Origin: Symbiodinium natans
Taxonomy: Eukaryota > Sar > Dinophyceae > Suessiales > Symbiodiniaceae
Direction: 5' to 3'
DNA: 64,000 bases
Assembly (NCBI GenBank): GCA_905221605.1
Contig: CAJNDS010002524.1
Coordinates: 1,053,634-1,117,633, forward strand
Made by a program: the position numbers and the translations under genes. The notes beneath the pieces were generated by a model. It worked only from the letters and a program-made list of their open reading frames with translations. It ran no database searches and was not told the DNA's origin. Shown here one piece after another: positions 41,977 to 51,773 of this stretch. Positions within the stretch are counted from its first letter, which is position 1, and each line of letters begins with the position of its first letter.

Positions 41977-42116
41977 GAGCCGCCCTGCATGGTTTTTACG
42001 GTTAACTTGAAGGTTCATGGGTCCTTGTAAGTGGGGTTATAGGTACACCCCTAAGAGCGTTAGAACCCTAATTACCCGTACAACCCTACTTGGAAGTGCT
42101 TTTGGGAACCTCCAAG
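41977..42116 (+). other. Putative exon followed by a family A hairpin
   Basis: CCTATTCGCAG|G precedes EPPCMVFTVNLK (41977-42012); the hairpin then starts GTTCATGGG. Here the internal GTAAGTGG (42028) also works as donor: it gives phase 2 into RAEKARLQPLHSQLGRTV after CTCCAAG at 42116. The hairpin interior can therefore offer a second donor. Confidence 0.4.
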
Positions 42117-42490
42117 TAGGGCTGAAAAAGCCAGGCTCCAGCCCCTGCACTCCCAACTTGGCAGGACTGTACAGCCTGAGTTTAGGGTTTAGAGTTTAGG
42201 GTTCAGGGTTCAGTTTAGGGTTTAGGGTTCAGGGTTTAGGGTTTAGGGTTTAGGGTTTTGGGGTTGCGGTCCTTAATCCTAAACCCTAAGCCCTTGTCCG
42301 GGGGCTAAAGAATCCACAGACACACCGCCTATTCGGCCCAAACAACAGCACCCTCGTTTTAGGCCACTGGGCATTCTTGTTAGCAAGGAGAATAGATTCG
42401 AAAACCCTACTCTTGAACCCCATCCCTAAACCCAAACCCCTCAACCCTAAACCCTAAACCCTACACCCTAAACCCTAAGCTCGGAATCAG

Positions 42491-42550
42491 GGTGGCCTGG
42501 GCAAAGGCCAGCTTCGGCAAGCTGTTTTCAGGAAGCCGCTCGACGCCTGA
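42491..42550 (+). CDS. Putative exon, unrecognised
   Basis: GAATCAG|G acceptor, frame VAWAKASFGKLFSGSRSTP, GA|GTTTGG donor; phase 2 to 2. Confidence 0.4.
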   Translation, partial: GGLGKGQLRQAVFRKPLDA

Positions 42551-42599
42551 GTTTGGAAGTTTGTGTTGCTCTCGGCAGGTTGTAGTTGTTTGGGTTGGG

Positions 42600-42692
42600 A
42601 TCTTCCCCCGTATACGAACAGTCCTTAAAGGGCATTAGAGTACCCTCCAGTATGATAACCTGTTAGTACAAGGGGGAATATCCCCAAGTTTG
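42600..42692 (+). mobile_element. Family B hairpin
   Basis: GGGATCTTCCCCCGTATACG and GGGGGAATATCCCCAAG ends, with AACAGTCCTTAAAGG/TAACCTGTTAGTAC inside. Other copies: 45955-46053, 55067-55162, 62653-62752. No coding flanks were found for this family, so it may be an ordinary MITE. Confidence 0.5.
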
Positions 42693-42904
42693 GGGTTTGT
42701 GGCTTGAGGTTTTGGGGTCTTGGTATGGTCTGGCCTTTAGGGCGTTGGTAGTGTTTCGGGGTTTAGGCTTCGGGTTTCGGGCTTATGGGCTGTGCTCAAG
42801 ATCTGGCAGGGGCTTTTGCGGGTCGAAGACGGCCCCGTAGGAAGGAAAAATCGCTTTCGCGGGGCATTTGGTGAGGGTTTGGGCTTTAGGGGTTGGGCTA
42901 CGTG

Positions 42905-43105
42905 AGTCAAAGGCCGCTTTGCTCGAGAAACAATTTGCTGGCAATGGCCAAATGGTATGCTCGTCGCTGCAATGCTGCGCAGGTCGGCACGAGAGTAGTA
43001 ATGCACAACCAGCCCTCTGCAACAATCAGCTTGTCAGATGCGTTTGGTCCACACGGTTTTCGGTGCAACATGCTCACGGAAAAAAGCGCAAACCAGCTTT
43101 TCATG
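42905..43105 (+). CDS. Putative exon before a TTTAGGG array
   Basis: The frame MAKWYARRCNAAQVGTRVVM and on to LTEKSANQLFMTDIV is open, but so are two others in this stretch. It is preferred because it leads in phase to the exon at 43242. Confidence 0.35.
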
Positions 43106-43241
43106 ACGGATATCGTGGGTTTAGGGTTTAGGGTTTAGGGTTTTAGGGTTTAGGGTTTAGGGTTTAGGGTTTAGGGTTTAGGGTTTAGGGTTTAGGGTTT
43201 AGGGTTTAGGGTCATTCTACAAGTGGGCCTTTCAGGCTTAG

Positions 43242-43337
43242 CATGCTGCTGATGTGTGGATCAATGACAACAAACGCGTCACTACAAGATCGGACGCACA
43301 TGTGGCATGGCAACAGGAGAAGCTCGCTCAGTCAAGG
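43242..43337 (+). CDS. Putative exon, unrecognised
   Basis: GGCTTAG acceptor with an in-frame stop just upstream; 32 codons starting HAADVWINDNKRVTTRSDAH and ending EKLAQSR; AGG|GTTTCC donor; phase 0 to 0. Confidence 0.5.
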
Positions 43338-43365
43338 GTTTCCCTAACCGTTCCACCTCAAGTAT

Positions 43366-43645
43366 CGTTCCACCTCAATTTCAGCGTGCTGCTTCAGCGC
43401 GAAACCCACGCGCTGAAGCAGCATCCGAAATTGAGGCAGCACCCAAATCGAGGCAGCATGCATTTGGCACGGGAATTTGGCTTGGCATGTTTCTTCTCAA
43501 ACAAAAGAGCCTTTCTAGCGAAACCCAGTTGATTTTCACAGCGTGCCACCTCGACTATCGTTCCACCTCAATTTCAGCGTGCTGCTTCAGCGCACAACCC
43601 CCGCTGAAGCAGCACCCAAAATCGAGGCAGCACCCAAATCGAGGC
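43366..43645 (+). repeat. Two copies of a long-stem hairpin
   Basis: Copies at 43366-43452 and 43557-43645. Each has CTCAATTTCAGCGTGCTGCT then TCAGCGC, a short loop, GCGCTGAAGCAGC and AAATTGAGG or AAATCGAGG. Stem arms are nearly perfect over about 25 bp. Inverted-repeat element or a source of double-stranded RNA. Confidence 0.75.
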
Positions 43646-43760
43646 GGAATGGCTATGGAACTCCTTGACTCAGAGGGCCATTGCACTGTGGCCATTCAAC
43701 CTACCTGAGCTAGCTTCTAACCCTAAACCCTAAACCCTAAACCTCAGATTCAACCTAAAG

Positions 43761-43826
43761 CTTCTTTCGGTGTGAGTTATGCCCCAAGCTGGCGGATGAG
43801 AGTCCTGGATGCCAAAAACAACAAGG
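43761..43826 (+). CDS. Putative exon, unrecognised
   Basis: CTAAAG acceptor, frame FGVSYAPSWRMRVLDAKNNK, G|GTTTCA donor. Confidence 0.4.
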
Positions 43827-43992
43827 GTTTCAGGGTTTGGGTTTAGGGGTTTAGGGTTCGGGCTCAGGGTTTAGTTTTTGGGGCTTAGGGTTTATAGGGC
43901 TCAGGGTTTGGGGAACCCCCCTTGGCCGGCTCAGAAACCCCACGACCTGAGCCGGAGCCTGGACGTCTGAGGTGACGGCGCCTTGAGCGCAG

Positions 43993-44124
43993 GTATTGAC
44001 ACGGTGGACATCGAGTTCACGAAAGTCCATCTTGCCCAGTTGGACGCTTGCCGTGTAGGTGCTGAGAGTTTAAGGCTAGTAGAAGGTTCCGGGATGGTGT
44101 CCTTCTTCCAAGTTCCTGTGGAGG
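43993..44124 (+). CDS. Putative exon, unrecognised
   Basis: GAGCGCAG|G acceptor; 43 open codons starting IDTVDIEFTKVHLAQLDACR and ending MVSFFQVPVE; G|GTTTAG donor from the following array; phase 1 to 1. Strong third-position bias in the first half. Confidence 0.5.
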
Positions 44125-44250
44125 GTTTAGGGTTTAGGGTTTAGGGTTTAGGGTTTAGGGTTTAGGGTTTAGGGTTTAGGGTTTAGGGTTTATCGGTATA
44201 CATTCCGCGCTTAAACAAAGTCAAGCCCAAGAAGACCTGACTTGGTCCTA

Positions 44251-44489
44251 CTTGGTGTTTCATGGGTACTTATATCCCCAATTCTGCGTCTACTTATAAC
44301 CCACCTCGAGGACTTCGGGGACTTTAGAGGCCTTGTCAGTGAAGTTAAGATTGGGGTTATAAGCACCCTGAACCTCGAAGCAGGCTGCTGAAGCCGAAGA
44401 GAGGGATCGGGGAATCGGTCTTGCTGTCTCTCACTCACCGGGGCTACATCTTTCTGAGTTGTACATGTTTTGCGCTTGTCGCTTTGGCA
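44251..44489 (+). other. Family A hairpin and following exon
   Basis: The hairpin 44251-44380 ends CTGAACCTCGAAG. The next 36 codons are open: QAAEAEERDRGIGLAVSHSP then GLHLSELYMFCACRF. The left end is mutated, so the donor is uncertain. Confidence 0.4.
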
Positions 44490-44926
44490 GAACCCCCCCC
44501 CCCCTTAAATGTCTACGAGCACTGACTTGTACAGGGCGATGCCGTGGCATATTCACCTAGCTTTCCGCACATCCGCTTGAACCTTCAACATCCAACTCAA
44601 CAGCAGACAGCAAGCAAGTAAGAGTTTGAACAACGTTTGCCATCGTGCTCTTGACCCGACAGAAGATGGATTACTTTACTGTTCTCCGATAGGAATCCTG
44701 CTTCTGATGGCTGACTCTGCGGCTTAAAGTCAGGGTGTGCGCATCTTGAAGACGTACCCCCCCCCCCCCCCCCCACTGCGCACGAGCTATTGGCAACTCA
44801 AGCCCTAAGCCCAAGGGTTTAGGGTTTAGGGTTTAGGGTTTAGGGTTTAGGGTTTAGGGTTTAGGGTTTAGGGTTTAGGGTCTAGGGTTTAGGGTTTAGG
44901 GTTTAGGGTTTAGGGCTTGGGTGTAG

Positions 44927-45020
44927 GCCATTCTGTTGGGGCATGGTGCCAGCGAAGGACATTTCGAACTTCCCCGGCGAGGAAGGTATCAGGAAAGCAG
45001 CACCTTGGCTCAAGCCACAC
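44927..45020 (+). CDS. Putative exon, unrecognised
   Basis: TGTAG|G acceptor; PFCWGMVPAKDISNFPGEEG and on to APWLKPHC is the preferred frame. A second open frame ends in TAA after 33 codons. Confidence 0.35.
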
Positions 45021-45076
45021 TGCCCTAAACCCTGCAAACCCTAAATCCTGCAAGCCCTAAACCCTAAACCCTAAAG

Positions 45077-45162
45077 ACCACGAGTTGCAGGAGCTGAGAT
45101 GCAAGGACCCTGAGGAAGGTACCTTTGAGTTTACTGGCTCCTCATGCACATGCAGTTGCCAC
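45077..45162 (+). CDS. Putative exon, unrecognised
   Basis: CTAAAG acceptor, frame HELQELRCKDPEEGTFEFTG then SSCTCSCH, CAC|GTGTAG donor; phase 1 to 0. Confidence 0.4.
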
Positions 45163-45275
45163 GTGTAGACCCTGCCGGAACATCACCCCAAGCCCGAAAA
45201 GCCCTAAACACTAAACCCTAAACCCGAAACCCTAAACCTAAACCCCAAACCCTAAACCCTAAACCTTTCTGTGAG

Positions 45276-45359
45276 GTCAACGGCCTCCTGGAGACCAGAT
45301 TGAGAGACGAGCTCGAGAAAATTCTGGAGTCCGCTGGATGCAATATGAGCTACTTGCAG
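45276..45359 (+). CDS. Putative exon ending at a family A hairpin
   Basis: TGTGAG|G acceptor; 28 codons starting VNGLLETRLRDELEKILESA and ending CNMSYLQ; 21 of 28 third positions are C or G. The last three codons (TACTTGCAG) match the hairpin's own outer end, so the element may have contributed them. Confidence 0.5.
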
Positions 45360-45501
45360 GTTCATGGGGACTTATAAGTATGGTTTAGGGTTTAAGAAAG
45401 GTTTAGGGTGTTAGGGTTTAAGACTTCTCAGAAAGGTTACGTACTACAACCAGAATTACTCAACTTACAACCCTCCTAGTAAGTACCCAGGCACCTCCAA
45501 G
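45360..45501 (+). mobile_element. Family A hairpin element / intron
   Basis: Begins GTTCATGGGGACTTATAAGT and ends AAGTACCCAGGCACCTCCAAG. Contains TTTAGGG-derived sequence. The frame to the right fits only if the cut is shifted by one base. Confidence 0.5.
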
Positions 45502-45837
45502 CGATATCCAAGCTCGGTATGGGCTCTTGGGATCTTTTCGGTCTCCCACAGAAGGTCATAAGCAGGGCCTAGACTTTGACATAAGTCCCGTATCCAGAGC
45601 ATTTGCGAAGAAGCCGGGCACCTTAAGAGACTTAGTAGCCCAGTGGTACCCTTTACCCTTTTTTTTTTGGTTCTGGGTTCCCCTTTACCCTTTTTTTTTT
45701 GTTCTGGGTTCCCCTTATTGAAAGTAGCCAACAAAAAAAGGGTGCCCTTGTGAGAATATGGTTACTGGGCTACTAAGGAGACGCTTGCATGTCTCGATTT
45801 TGAGGGATGCAGGGCATGGCTTCGAGTCGACTCTGGG
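45502..45837 (+). CDS. Exon pair split by a family C element
   Basis: The left exon ends SRAFAKKPGTLRDL at 45634; the frame is open back to the preceding hairpin. Intron 45635-45777; the right exon 45778-45837 continues in phase 0 with ETLACLDFEGCRAWLRVDSG and ends at GGG|GTGTGAG. Confidence 0.55.
45635..45777 (+). mobile_element. Family C hairpin element / intron
   Basis: GTAGCCCAGTGGTACCCTTT at the left; AAGGGTGCCC, ATGGTTACTGGGCTACTAAG at the right. GT...AG bounded, 143 bp, with a tandem TTTTTTTTGGTTCTGGGTTC in the loop. Confidence 0.6.
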
Positions 45838-46149
45838 GTGTGAGTGTGTGTGTGTGTGTGTGTTGTGTTTTTGGGTTTAGGGTTTAGGGTTTAGGGTTTA
45901 GGGTTTAGGGTTTAGGGTTTAGGGTTTGGGGTTTGGGGTTTAGGGTTTAGGGTCTATTGGGATGTTCCCCTTGATACTAACAGTCTTTAATAAGGATTTG
46001 TAATACGAGTACTATAGTCTTTTAAGGGCTGTTAGTAGGAGAGCATCCCAAGTCTAGGGTCTAGGGTTTAGGGGTTCCGATTCCGGTGGCATTGTTCTAA
46101 GCCTACACCCCTACACCCCTACACCCTCAACCCTAAACTCTGCTTGGAG

Positions 46150-46361
46150 GTTCATGGGCACTTATAACCCCAATTCGAAGCCTACTACTAACCTACCTAG
46201 AGGACTTAGGGACCTTAGGGTACTTATCACCCGAAGTATATCCCTACACTTTGTGCTGTAGTAGTGCATTATAAGCTGGCCCTTCCTCGAAGCGCCAAAG
46301 CACAAGATGCAACAGTGGGGCCCGGTTTGGTGCGGTGGTTTGTTCAGACATCCGCGATCTT
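46150..46361 (+). other. Family A hairpin and following exon
   Basis: The hairpin 46150-46292 starts GTTCATGGGCACTTATAACC and ends CTTCCTCGAAG. The next frame is RQSTRCNSGARFGAVVCSDI then RDLGWKP up to CCCTAAA units. No clear left exon. Confidence 0.4.
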
Positions 46362-46473
46362 GGATGGAAACCCTAAACCCTAAACCCTAAACCCTAAACC
46401 CTAAACCCTAAACCCTAAACCCTAAACCCTACTAAACCCTAAACCCTAACCCCCCCTCCCCCCCATCATGCAG

Positions 46474-46578
46474 CAAACGGTTTTCTGCTGGGGCAGCAGA
46501 AGGAAACCCAGAAGTGTCAGCCTAAGGAACAAGCTGAAGGACATCATCCAGAATGCGATCTCCAACGGAGTGACTCTT
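46474..46578 (+). CDS. Putative exon, unrecognised
   Basis: CATCATGCAG acceptor after a C-rich tract; 35 codons starting QTVFCWGSRRKPRSVSLRNK and ending AISNGVTL; CTT|GTACCA donor; phase 0 to 0. Confidence 0.5.
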
Positions 46579-46636
46579 GTACCACCCTAAACCCTAAACC
46601 CTAAACTCTAAACCCTAAACCCTAAAGCCCCCGAAG

Positions 46637-47086
46637 CTTTCGGATCCTCGGTGGGCCTTTCCCTCCGCCTCCTGGTTCTTAGTCGGGAATGAGGGAATTA
46701 GGGCCCTACATGCACCCTTTTGAGGGAATATACAGGGTACCTCATTCCCTTACTAAGAACCAGGCAGCTTCAAGAGGGATTAGAGTCAGGAGTATATCTT
46801 CATACGGTTTACAGCCTACAGTCCTTACCTGCTCTTTTGCGCTCATCCAGGGTGCTCAGGTTGCAACCAAATGTGCCCAAGGTTTCATGAACCCTAAACC
46901 CCAAACGTACTAGTTCCTCAAGTTTGCGTAAGCTCCCAGAGTTTGACCAGGGGGGCGGGGGGGAGGAGTTTAGGGTTTGAGGTTTAGGGCAGCCGGGTTG
47001 TTCCTCAAGCCTGACGGACTCAAAAAAAGCCTGTTGCAAAAGGGAAGCTTCAACCCAGAACTCCTCAACCGCCTGCCCGAAGCCCT
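46637..47086 (+). CDS. Three-exon chain across a family G element
   Basis: Exon 46637-46674 (FGSSVGLSLRLL); intron 46675-46763; exon 46764-46881 in phase 0 (AASRGIRVRSISSYGLQPTV and on to GAQVATKCAQ plus one base); intron 46882-46992; exon 46993-47086 completes the split codon and reads GLFLKPDGLKKSLLQKGSFN then PELLNRLPEA. About 82 codons stay open across two introns of different type. This is the best-supported chain in the domain. Product not recognised. Confidence 0.6.
46675..46763 (+). mobile_element. Family G hairpin element / intron
   Basis: GTTCTTAGTCGGGAATGAGG and CCTCATTCCCTTACTAAGAACCAG are inverted ends. 89 bp, GT...AG. Confidence 0.6.
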
Positions 47087-47275
47087 AAACCCTAAACCCT
47101 AAACCCTAAAATCCAAGATGAAGACTTTTGACCCTCATCCTGGCATTACAAAAGCACCACATCCGGGCGAAATTCAAGGGACGCAATTTGCACATGACCC
47201 AGTCCCACGAACCTCCAAGCCTAAACCCTCAACCCTCAACCCTCAACCCTGAACCCTAAACCCTAAACCCTAAAG

Positions 47276-47409
47276 GCCCTCTAAGACCCTACATACCGCC
47301 TCTGTTTGCCGCCCGAACTTCGCCGACTCTGAGGAGCTCGGTGGGTTCGAAGATCCAGATGCCCAGCGGCGACTCGGGCCGGCGCTTGTACACCTGCCAG
47401 GCCGTTGGG
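47276..47409 (+). CDS. Putative exon, unrecognised
   Basis: CTAAAG|G acceptor; 44 open codons starting PSKTLHTASVCRPNFADSEE, then LGGFEDPDAQRRLGPALVHL; G|GTTTGG donor. Good third-position bias. Confidence 0.5.
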
Positions 47410-47603
47410 GTTTGGGGTTTAGGGTTTAGGGTTTGGGGTTTTGGGTTTAGGGTTTAGGGTTAGGGTTTAGGGTTTAGGGTTTAGGGTTTAGGGTTTAGGG
47501 TTTAGGGATTAGGGTTTAGGGCTTAGGGCTTAGGGCTTAGGGCTTAGGGTTTAGGGTTTAGGGTTTAGGGTTTAGGGTTTAGGGTTTAGGGTTTAGGGTT
47601 TAG
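47410..47603 (+). repeat. TTTAGGG array with variants
   Basis: About 26 units including TTTGGGG, TTAGGG and a block of CTTAGGG (47520-47548). The last TTTAG can be an acceptor. Confidence 0.96.
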
Positions 47604-47743
47604 GGCAAGCAGGCGAGAGACCAGCAGGCCAGAGCCCAGCAGGCGAGCATCATGAGCATCAGCCGCCCAGGCCGTTCATCTGCCACAAAAGCTTCACATC
47701 TTTTTACAGCCCAGCACGTCTGGCGACGAGTCTTTAAACCCCT
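47604..47743 (+). CDS. Putative exon, two open frames
   Basis: After TTTAG, the phase that fits the previous exon reads RPFICHKSFTSFYSPARLAT before a TAA; another frame reads GRSSATKASHLFTAQHVWRR. Codon bias does not decide between them. Confidence 0.35.
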
Positions 47744-47948
47744 AAGCCCTAAACCCTAGCATACTTTACACTTTTTGAGGATGCTATCTTTTTGGGGGCT
47801 AATGAACCTAGGTAGGCCCTTGGGACATTTTGTATTTTCCCTTATTTGGGTTTAAGAGCATCATATTCAGGAATATTTTTCAGAGGGTTTTAGGGGCAAT
47901 CCTAGGAACTCAGCAACGAGACATCTGAAAAGCCCGTCATCCCCACAG

Positions 47949-48195
47949 GCCTTCGATGGGCCCCTTGACTGACAGCGAGGGCTGGAGCATCGTGCAGGAT
48001 CTGGGGGTTTGGACTTGGAGGATTCGAGGTTTGGAGGGTTTAGGGTTTAGGGTTTAGGGTTTAGGGTTTAGGGTTTAGGGTTTAGGGTTTAGGGTTTAGG
48101 GTTTAGGGTCTTCTTTCAAGCTGCGGCTTAGGGGGCTAGATGTGAAGTTTGGGGCAGGAGGCTATGAGACTCTGCAAATCGGCTACGGACTCTGA
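47949..48195 (+). CDS. Last two exons with an array intron between
   Basis: Exon 47949-48006 follows CATCCCCACAG|G and reads PSMGPLTDSEGWSIVQDLG. Intron 48007-48120 starts GTTTGG, is mostly TTTAGGG units and ends TCTTCTTTCAAG. Exon 48121-48195 continues in phase 0 with LRLRGLDVKFGAGGYETLQI then GYGL and TGA at 48193. Probable 3' end of a gene. Confidence 0.55.
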
Positions 48196-49540
48196 ATAAG
48201 TCGAGGCCCCTAAGCCCTAAACCGACTCAGGTCTTACATGGTGTCTCCTGCGAGAAGCCTCCTCCAGCTTCCCCACGCCCGGGGGCCTGGGTTGGTTGCT
48301 TTTGCTCTTCCTCGGAGGGGGGTGTGTTATTGACACCTTCAATCCCTAGTGCCAAGTGTGCTGCTTCCCAGACGCCCCTCGAGTTTTTTTTTTAATTCTC
48401 AAGGCCTCATGCGTGGTAAGCACGCATAGCCTTTGGGAGCAAGGAGGGGAGGGAGAGTAGCGCAAAGAGCCGACTCGGCTTGGAGATTGGTGGTTTTGGG
48501 ATGTGTTTTAGGGGCTCGGGGGTGTGGGATCTGTCTGAACTCCAGACGCGTTTGTTCTAGAAGCCCTGGGTCGCGTTCAGGACTCGGAGCCTACCCTAAA
48601 CTCCCTAAACCCTTAGACCACAAACCCTCTGCGTCCGAGGCGCTGCTCTTAATCCTGGTGGCGTGGTTTCTGTGCTGAGCCGTGCCCACGGGCGCTGCGC
48701 CCTCTCGTCTATCGGCCGGAGCCTGGTACCAGGATGGGCCATTAGGCCTTCAAATCCCCATAATATTCCCGAAAAAATGGCCATTTTAAGGGATTATAGG
48801 GTATAATCGCCCATCCTGGCTAATGTTCCTTGGAGGCTTTGGAGCCTTCGATGGCGTTGAAATTTGATCGGCGGGCTCAATCGTGGGCTTTGGGAGTTCA
48901 ATTGTGACCGAATGTCGATCTGTATATGCTACGCATTCTACTTGCATAAAATGTGCTTTGCATATTTTATCTTGCATTTTGAGTTTAGCGTTATTATGTC
49001 CTCTACTTATATACCAGACATTCTCTATTGCATGTATAGACCGGTATCACAGTCGCATCATTTACATTGCGTAGCACAAGTTGCTTATGTCTGTTATTCG
49101 CTCCAGGTTACAAACTATGTTCTTGTAAAATGTATAGGTAGTATACATTTCTTATTTATTTATGTATCTATGAATGCTTACATTGTGCTGGACAGAGACC
49201 ATACGATACTTTACTACACTATACGCACATTGTATAGAAGCCACGGCCTTCTTCCTCGCGCGTAAATGCCTTAGGGTTTTCAGGGTTGTTATTGGGGTTG
49301 CTAGGGTTTGTTCAAGGGTTTTAAGGTCAGGGTTCTAGGGTTTTCGGGGATTCGGGGAAGGGTTCGGCTCTATAAGGGGACTCCGGCGGAGCCCCTGCAA
49401 CACCAGAAAAAAAAGGGGAAGAGGATGTACACACGTTCTTCTAGCGGGATATTGCTTATGAACATACACACATACCGTAGAACATTCTGAACCTGCTCTG
49501 TCGATGTATGAGCCCGCGCGGGTCTCCTGTATGTCTGCAG
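48196..49540. other. Spacer, hairpin and AT-rich stretch
   Basis: 48726-48822 is an inverted repeat (ACCAGGATGGGC/GCCCATCCTGG). 48880-49265 is AT-rich unique sequence with open frames of low codon bias; these are not supported as genes. Confidence 0.5.
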
Positions 49541-49723
49541 GCGAAGTTTCTGCTAATGCCTCCACGCCTCGCGGCAGGGAAACTTGAAATGGTTTCTTGC
49601 TGCCACATCCAAGACTTGAATGCCCGTGCCTCTGAGCATTTGAATGTGGGCTGCTTGCTGTCGCGGGGCGTCTCTTCAGCTTGGAGAGGGAGAGCTGCCT
49701 GGACGCTGCTCTCTAAGATTCAG
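49541..49723 (+). CDS. Putative exon, unrecognised
   Basis: TGTCTGCAG|G acceptor; 61 open codons: AKFLLMPPRLAAGKLEMVSC and on to SSAWRGRAAWTLLSKIQ; CAG|GTTCCG donor; phase 0 to 0. The longest internal exon candidate of the domain. Confidence 0.5.
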
Positions 49724-50022
49724 GTTCCGGGGCCACGAGCAACGTGCACTTCTGTGCCATGTTGTCTTCTGGCCATTTTCCTCAGCATCACCCCTTTTCA
49801 ACCCTAAACCCTAAGTTCACTTCAAGACCAAGTTTTGGCATCCTCGAGCTCCAGCCTGTTTTTCTGGTTTTAGGGTTTAGAGTTTTAGGGTTTTAGGGTT
49901 TAGGGTTTTATGGTTTAGGGTTTAGGGTTTTAGGGTTTTAGGGTTTAGGGTTTAGGGTTTAGGCCGCAGACTAGTAGCAAAAGGGATTAGGGTTCAGAGC
50001 ACCTACGCCATTCTGCTACAGC

Positions 50023-50347
50023 ACAAGTTTAAGGAAGCTTCAGCCAAGTTCGCGATGCACGAGTTGTGTGGACCGTGCTTGGTTCGCGACGCACGAGTTG
50101 TGTAGACCGTGATTAAGCATGGCCAGCGAGCAACGTCATAGTCCCACCCTGAACCCTGAAGCCTTAACCCTAAATAGTCCTACGTAGCTTGTCTCCAAGG
50201 AGCTTCTTCGAGACAGTCCACAAGACCGCATGCATAAACCCTAAACCCTAAACCCTGAACCCTAAACCCTAAACCCTACACCGCACTGAACCTATGCGAG
50301 TGATGCTGAATGCTCCAGTCCGAGCACTTCAAGCACTTCTGGAGCAA
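50023..50347 (+). CDS. Putative exon chain
   Basis: Exon 50023-50082 (HKFKEASAKFAMHELCGPCL) follows ATTCTGCTACAG and ends at a GT. Exon 50188-50238 (LVSKELLRDSPQDRMHKP) follows TACGTAG in phase 0. Exon 50301-50347 (MLNAPVRALQALLEQ) ends at the near-consensus CAA|GTGAGA. The first can follow 49541-49723 in phase. Confidence 0.45.
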
Positions 50348-50348
50348 G

Positions 50349-51326
50349 TGAGAAGTAGATAGCGCACCGGGGGCCCAGGGTCGGGCGTAGAGTTAGGGTT
50401 TAGGGTTTAGGGTTTAGGGTTTAGGGTTTAGGGTTTAGGGTTTAGGGTTTTAGGGTTTTAGGGTTTTAGGGTTTTGGGTTTTAGGGTATAGGGCATAGGG
50501 ATGGGGCCGGACCCTGTATCGTCTTGAGCTTTATAACATTTCCTTGTGAGCTACACAACCGGCTTGTTGTGAGAACAACGATTGCGAGGCATCTCATTTG
50601 GGCACCACGAAGGCACAGCACATTGTCACCCTAAACCCAATATTATCAAGAGCAAGCCTTACGGTGAGAAGTTCTGAAGCTTAGGGTTTATTCTTCTTGG
50701 CTTCGTACATGTAAAGGGGATCTTGCGACATCTAAGAAGCACGTCTGACGCGATGGGCTCTCTCTATACATGCAAGTCTGTCGCATCACGGCTTGCCCAC
50801 GGCCGGGGCGCCTCGACATGTTGCCATTATCGCATAGCAGGCAGCGCCCCAGACGTGGCGCCGTGATGCTGGGCACGGGCCAAGGGGCCTGCTGTCCCTG
50901 TTTGCCGGCTGCTGGCCCGAATGGGTCTAGCTAGCAACTTATGGGAAAGATGGCGGCGTCGCGCCTCACACAAGACACATGCTGTCCAAAAGCGGCCACA
51001 CCTGCACCCTAGTCAGCTTATTCGTTTCGGACTGGAGATGCAATATGCCAGGTGTCGAAGTTGAGTAGCTCGTTGCGCGCAGCGGCGTCTGTCGGCAGCG
51101 CCAAACTACACAGCACCGCAGCTTCGCAGCTGTCTTAATGTCAAGCTCAAGAGGGGTCGGAGGGGCTTGTGGTAGGCAGTCTGGTTTCTACTGTTTCGCC
51201 CCTTGGCTTCAGACGTATGCTTCCGGAGGAGCCGGCCCATCGCCAGTTGCTGTTTTGCACACATTTACAGACTAATCTCTCGACCTCTGTCGAGGGATGA
51301 AGATGCGGCGGATGCTTGCATGACTA
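50349..51326. other. Spacer without supported gene
   Basis: It begins with TTTAGGG and TTTTAGGG units (50392-50475). 50690-51300 is unique, GC-rich and lacks a convincing frame on either strand. Confidence 0.45.
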
Positions 51327-51512
51327 GGCCCTAAACCCTAAACCCTAAACCCTAAACCCTAAACCCTAAACCCTAAACCCTAAACCCTAAACCCTAAACC
51401 CTAAACCCTAAACCCTAAACCCTAAACCCTAAACCCTAAACCCTAAACCCTAAACCCTAAACCCTAAACCCTAAACCCTAAACCCTAAACCCTAAACCCT
51501 AAACCCTAAACC
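51327..51512 (+). repeat. CCCTAAA array
   Basis: About 26 perfect units, the longest CCCTAAA run in the window. A diverged inverted-repeat element follows (51513-51620: AGAGTACGCCC / GTTACTCCTGGG). Confidence 0.98.
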
Positions 51513-51699
51513 CTACCCAGAGTACGCCCTTACTCCTCCTTAAAGGGTCCAGGTCCCCTTCTGAGCCCCTTTAAACCAAAAAGGGTACCCCTCTCATTCA
51601 TATGTTACTCCTGGGTAACCCTAAACCCTCAACCCTCAACCCTCGGCCCTAAACCCTCAACCCTCAACCCTCAACCCTAAACCCTAAACCCTAAACCAG

Positions 51700-51773
51700 G
51701 TTTCAACGGTGGTGGACCCATTGACAAAGCAGCCGCCACGAGTGCGGACTGGGTTCTGGCATGGCAACTCGCC
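51700..51773 (+). CDS. Putative exon, unrecognised
   Basis: AAACCAG|G acceptor, frame VSTVVDPLTKQPPRVRTGFW then HGNS, CC|GTTTAG donor. Confidence 0.45.

Noticed and set aside
47118-47219. 34-codon open frame starting MKTFDPHPGITK as an exon
   Set aside because: It ends exactly in the family A right end (CACGAACCTCCAAG), so it is more likely the 3' part of an intron; left unannotated.
48864-49265. 133-codon frame on the + strand
   Set aside because: AT-rich, no codon bias, odd composition rich in Tyr/Ile/Cys; probably chance.
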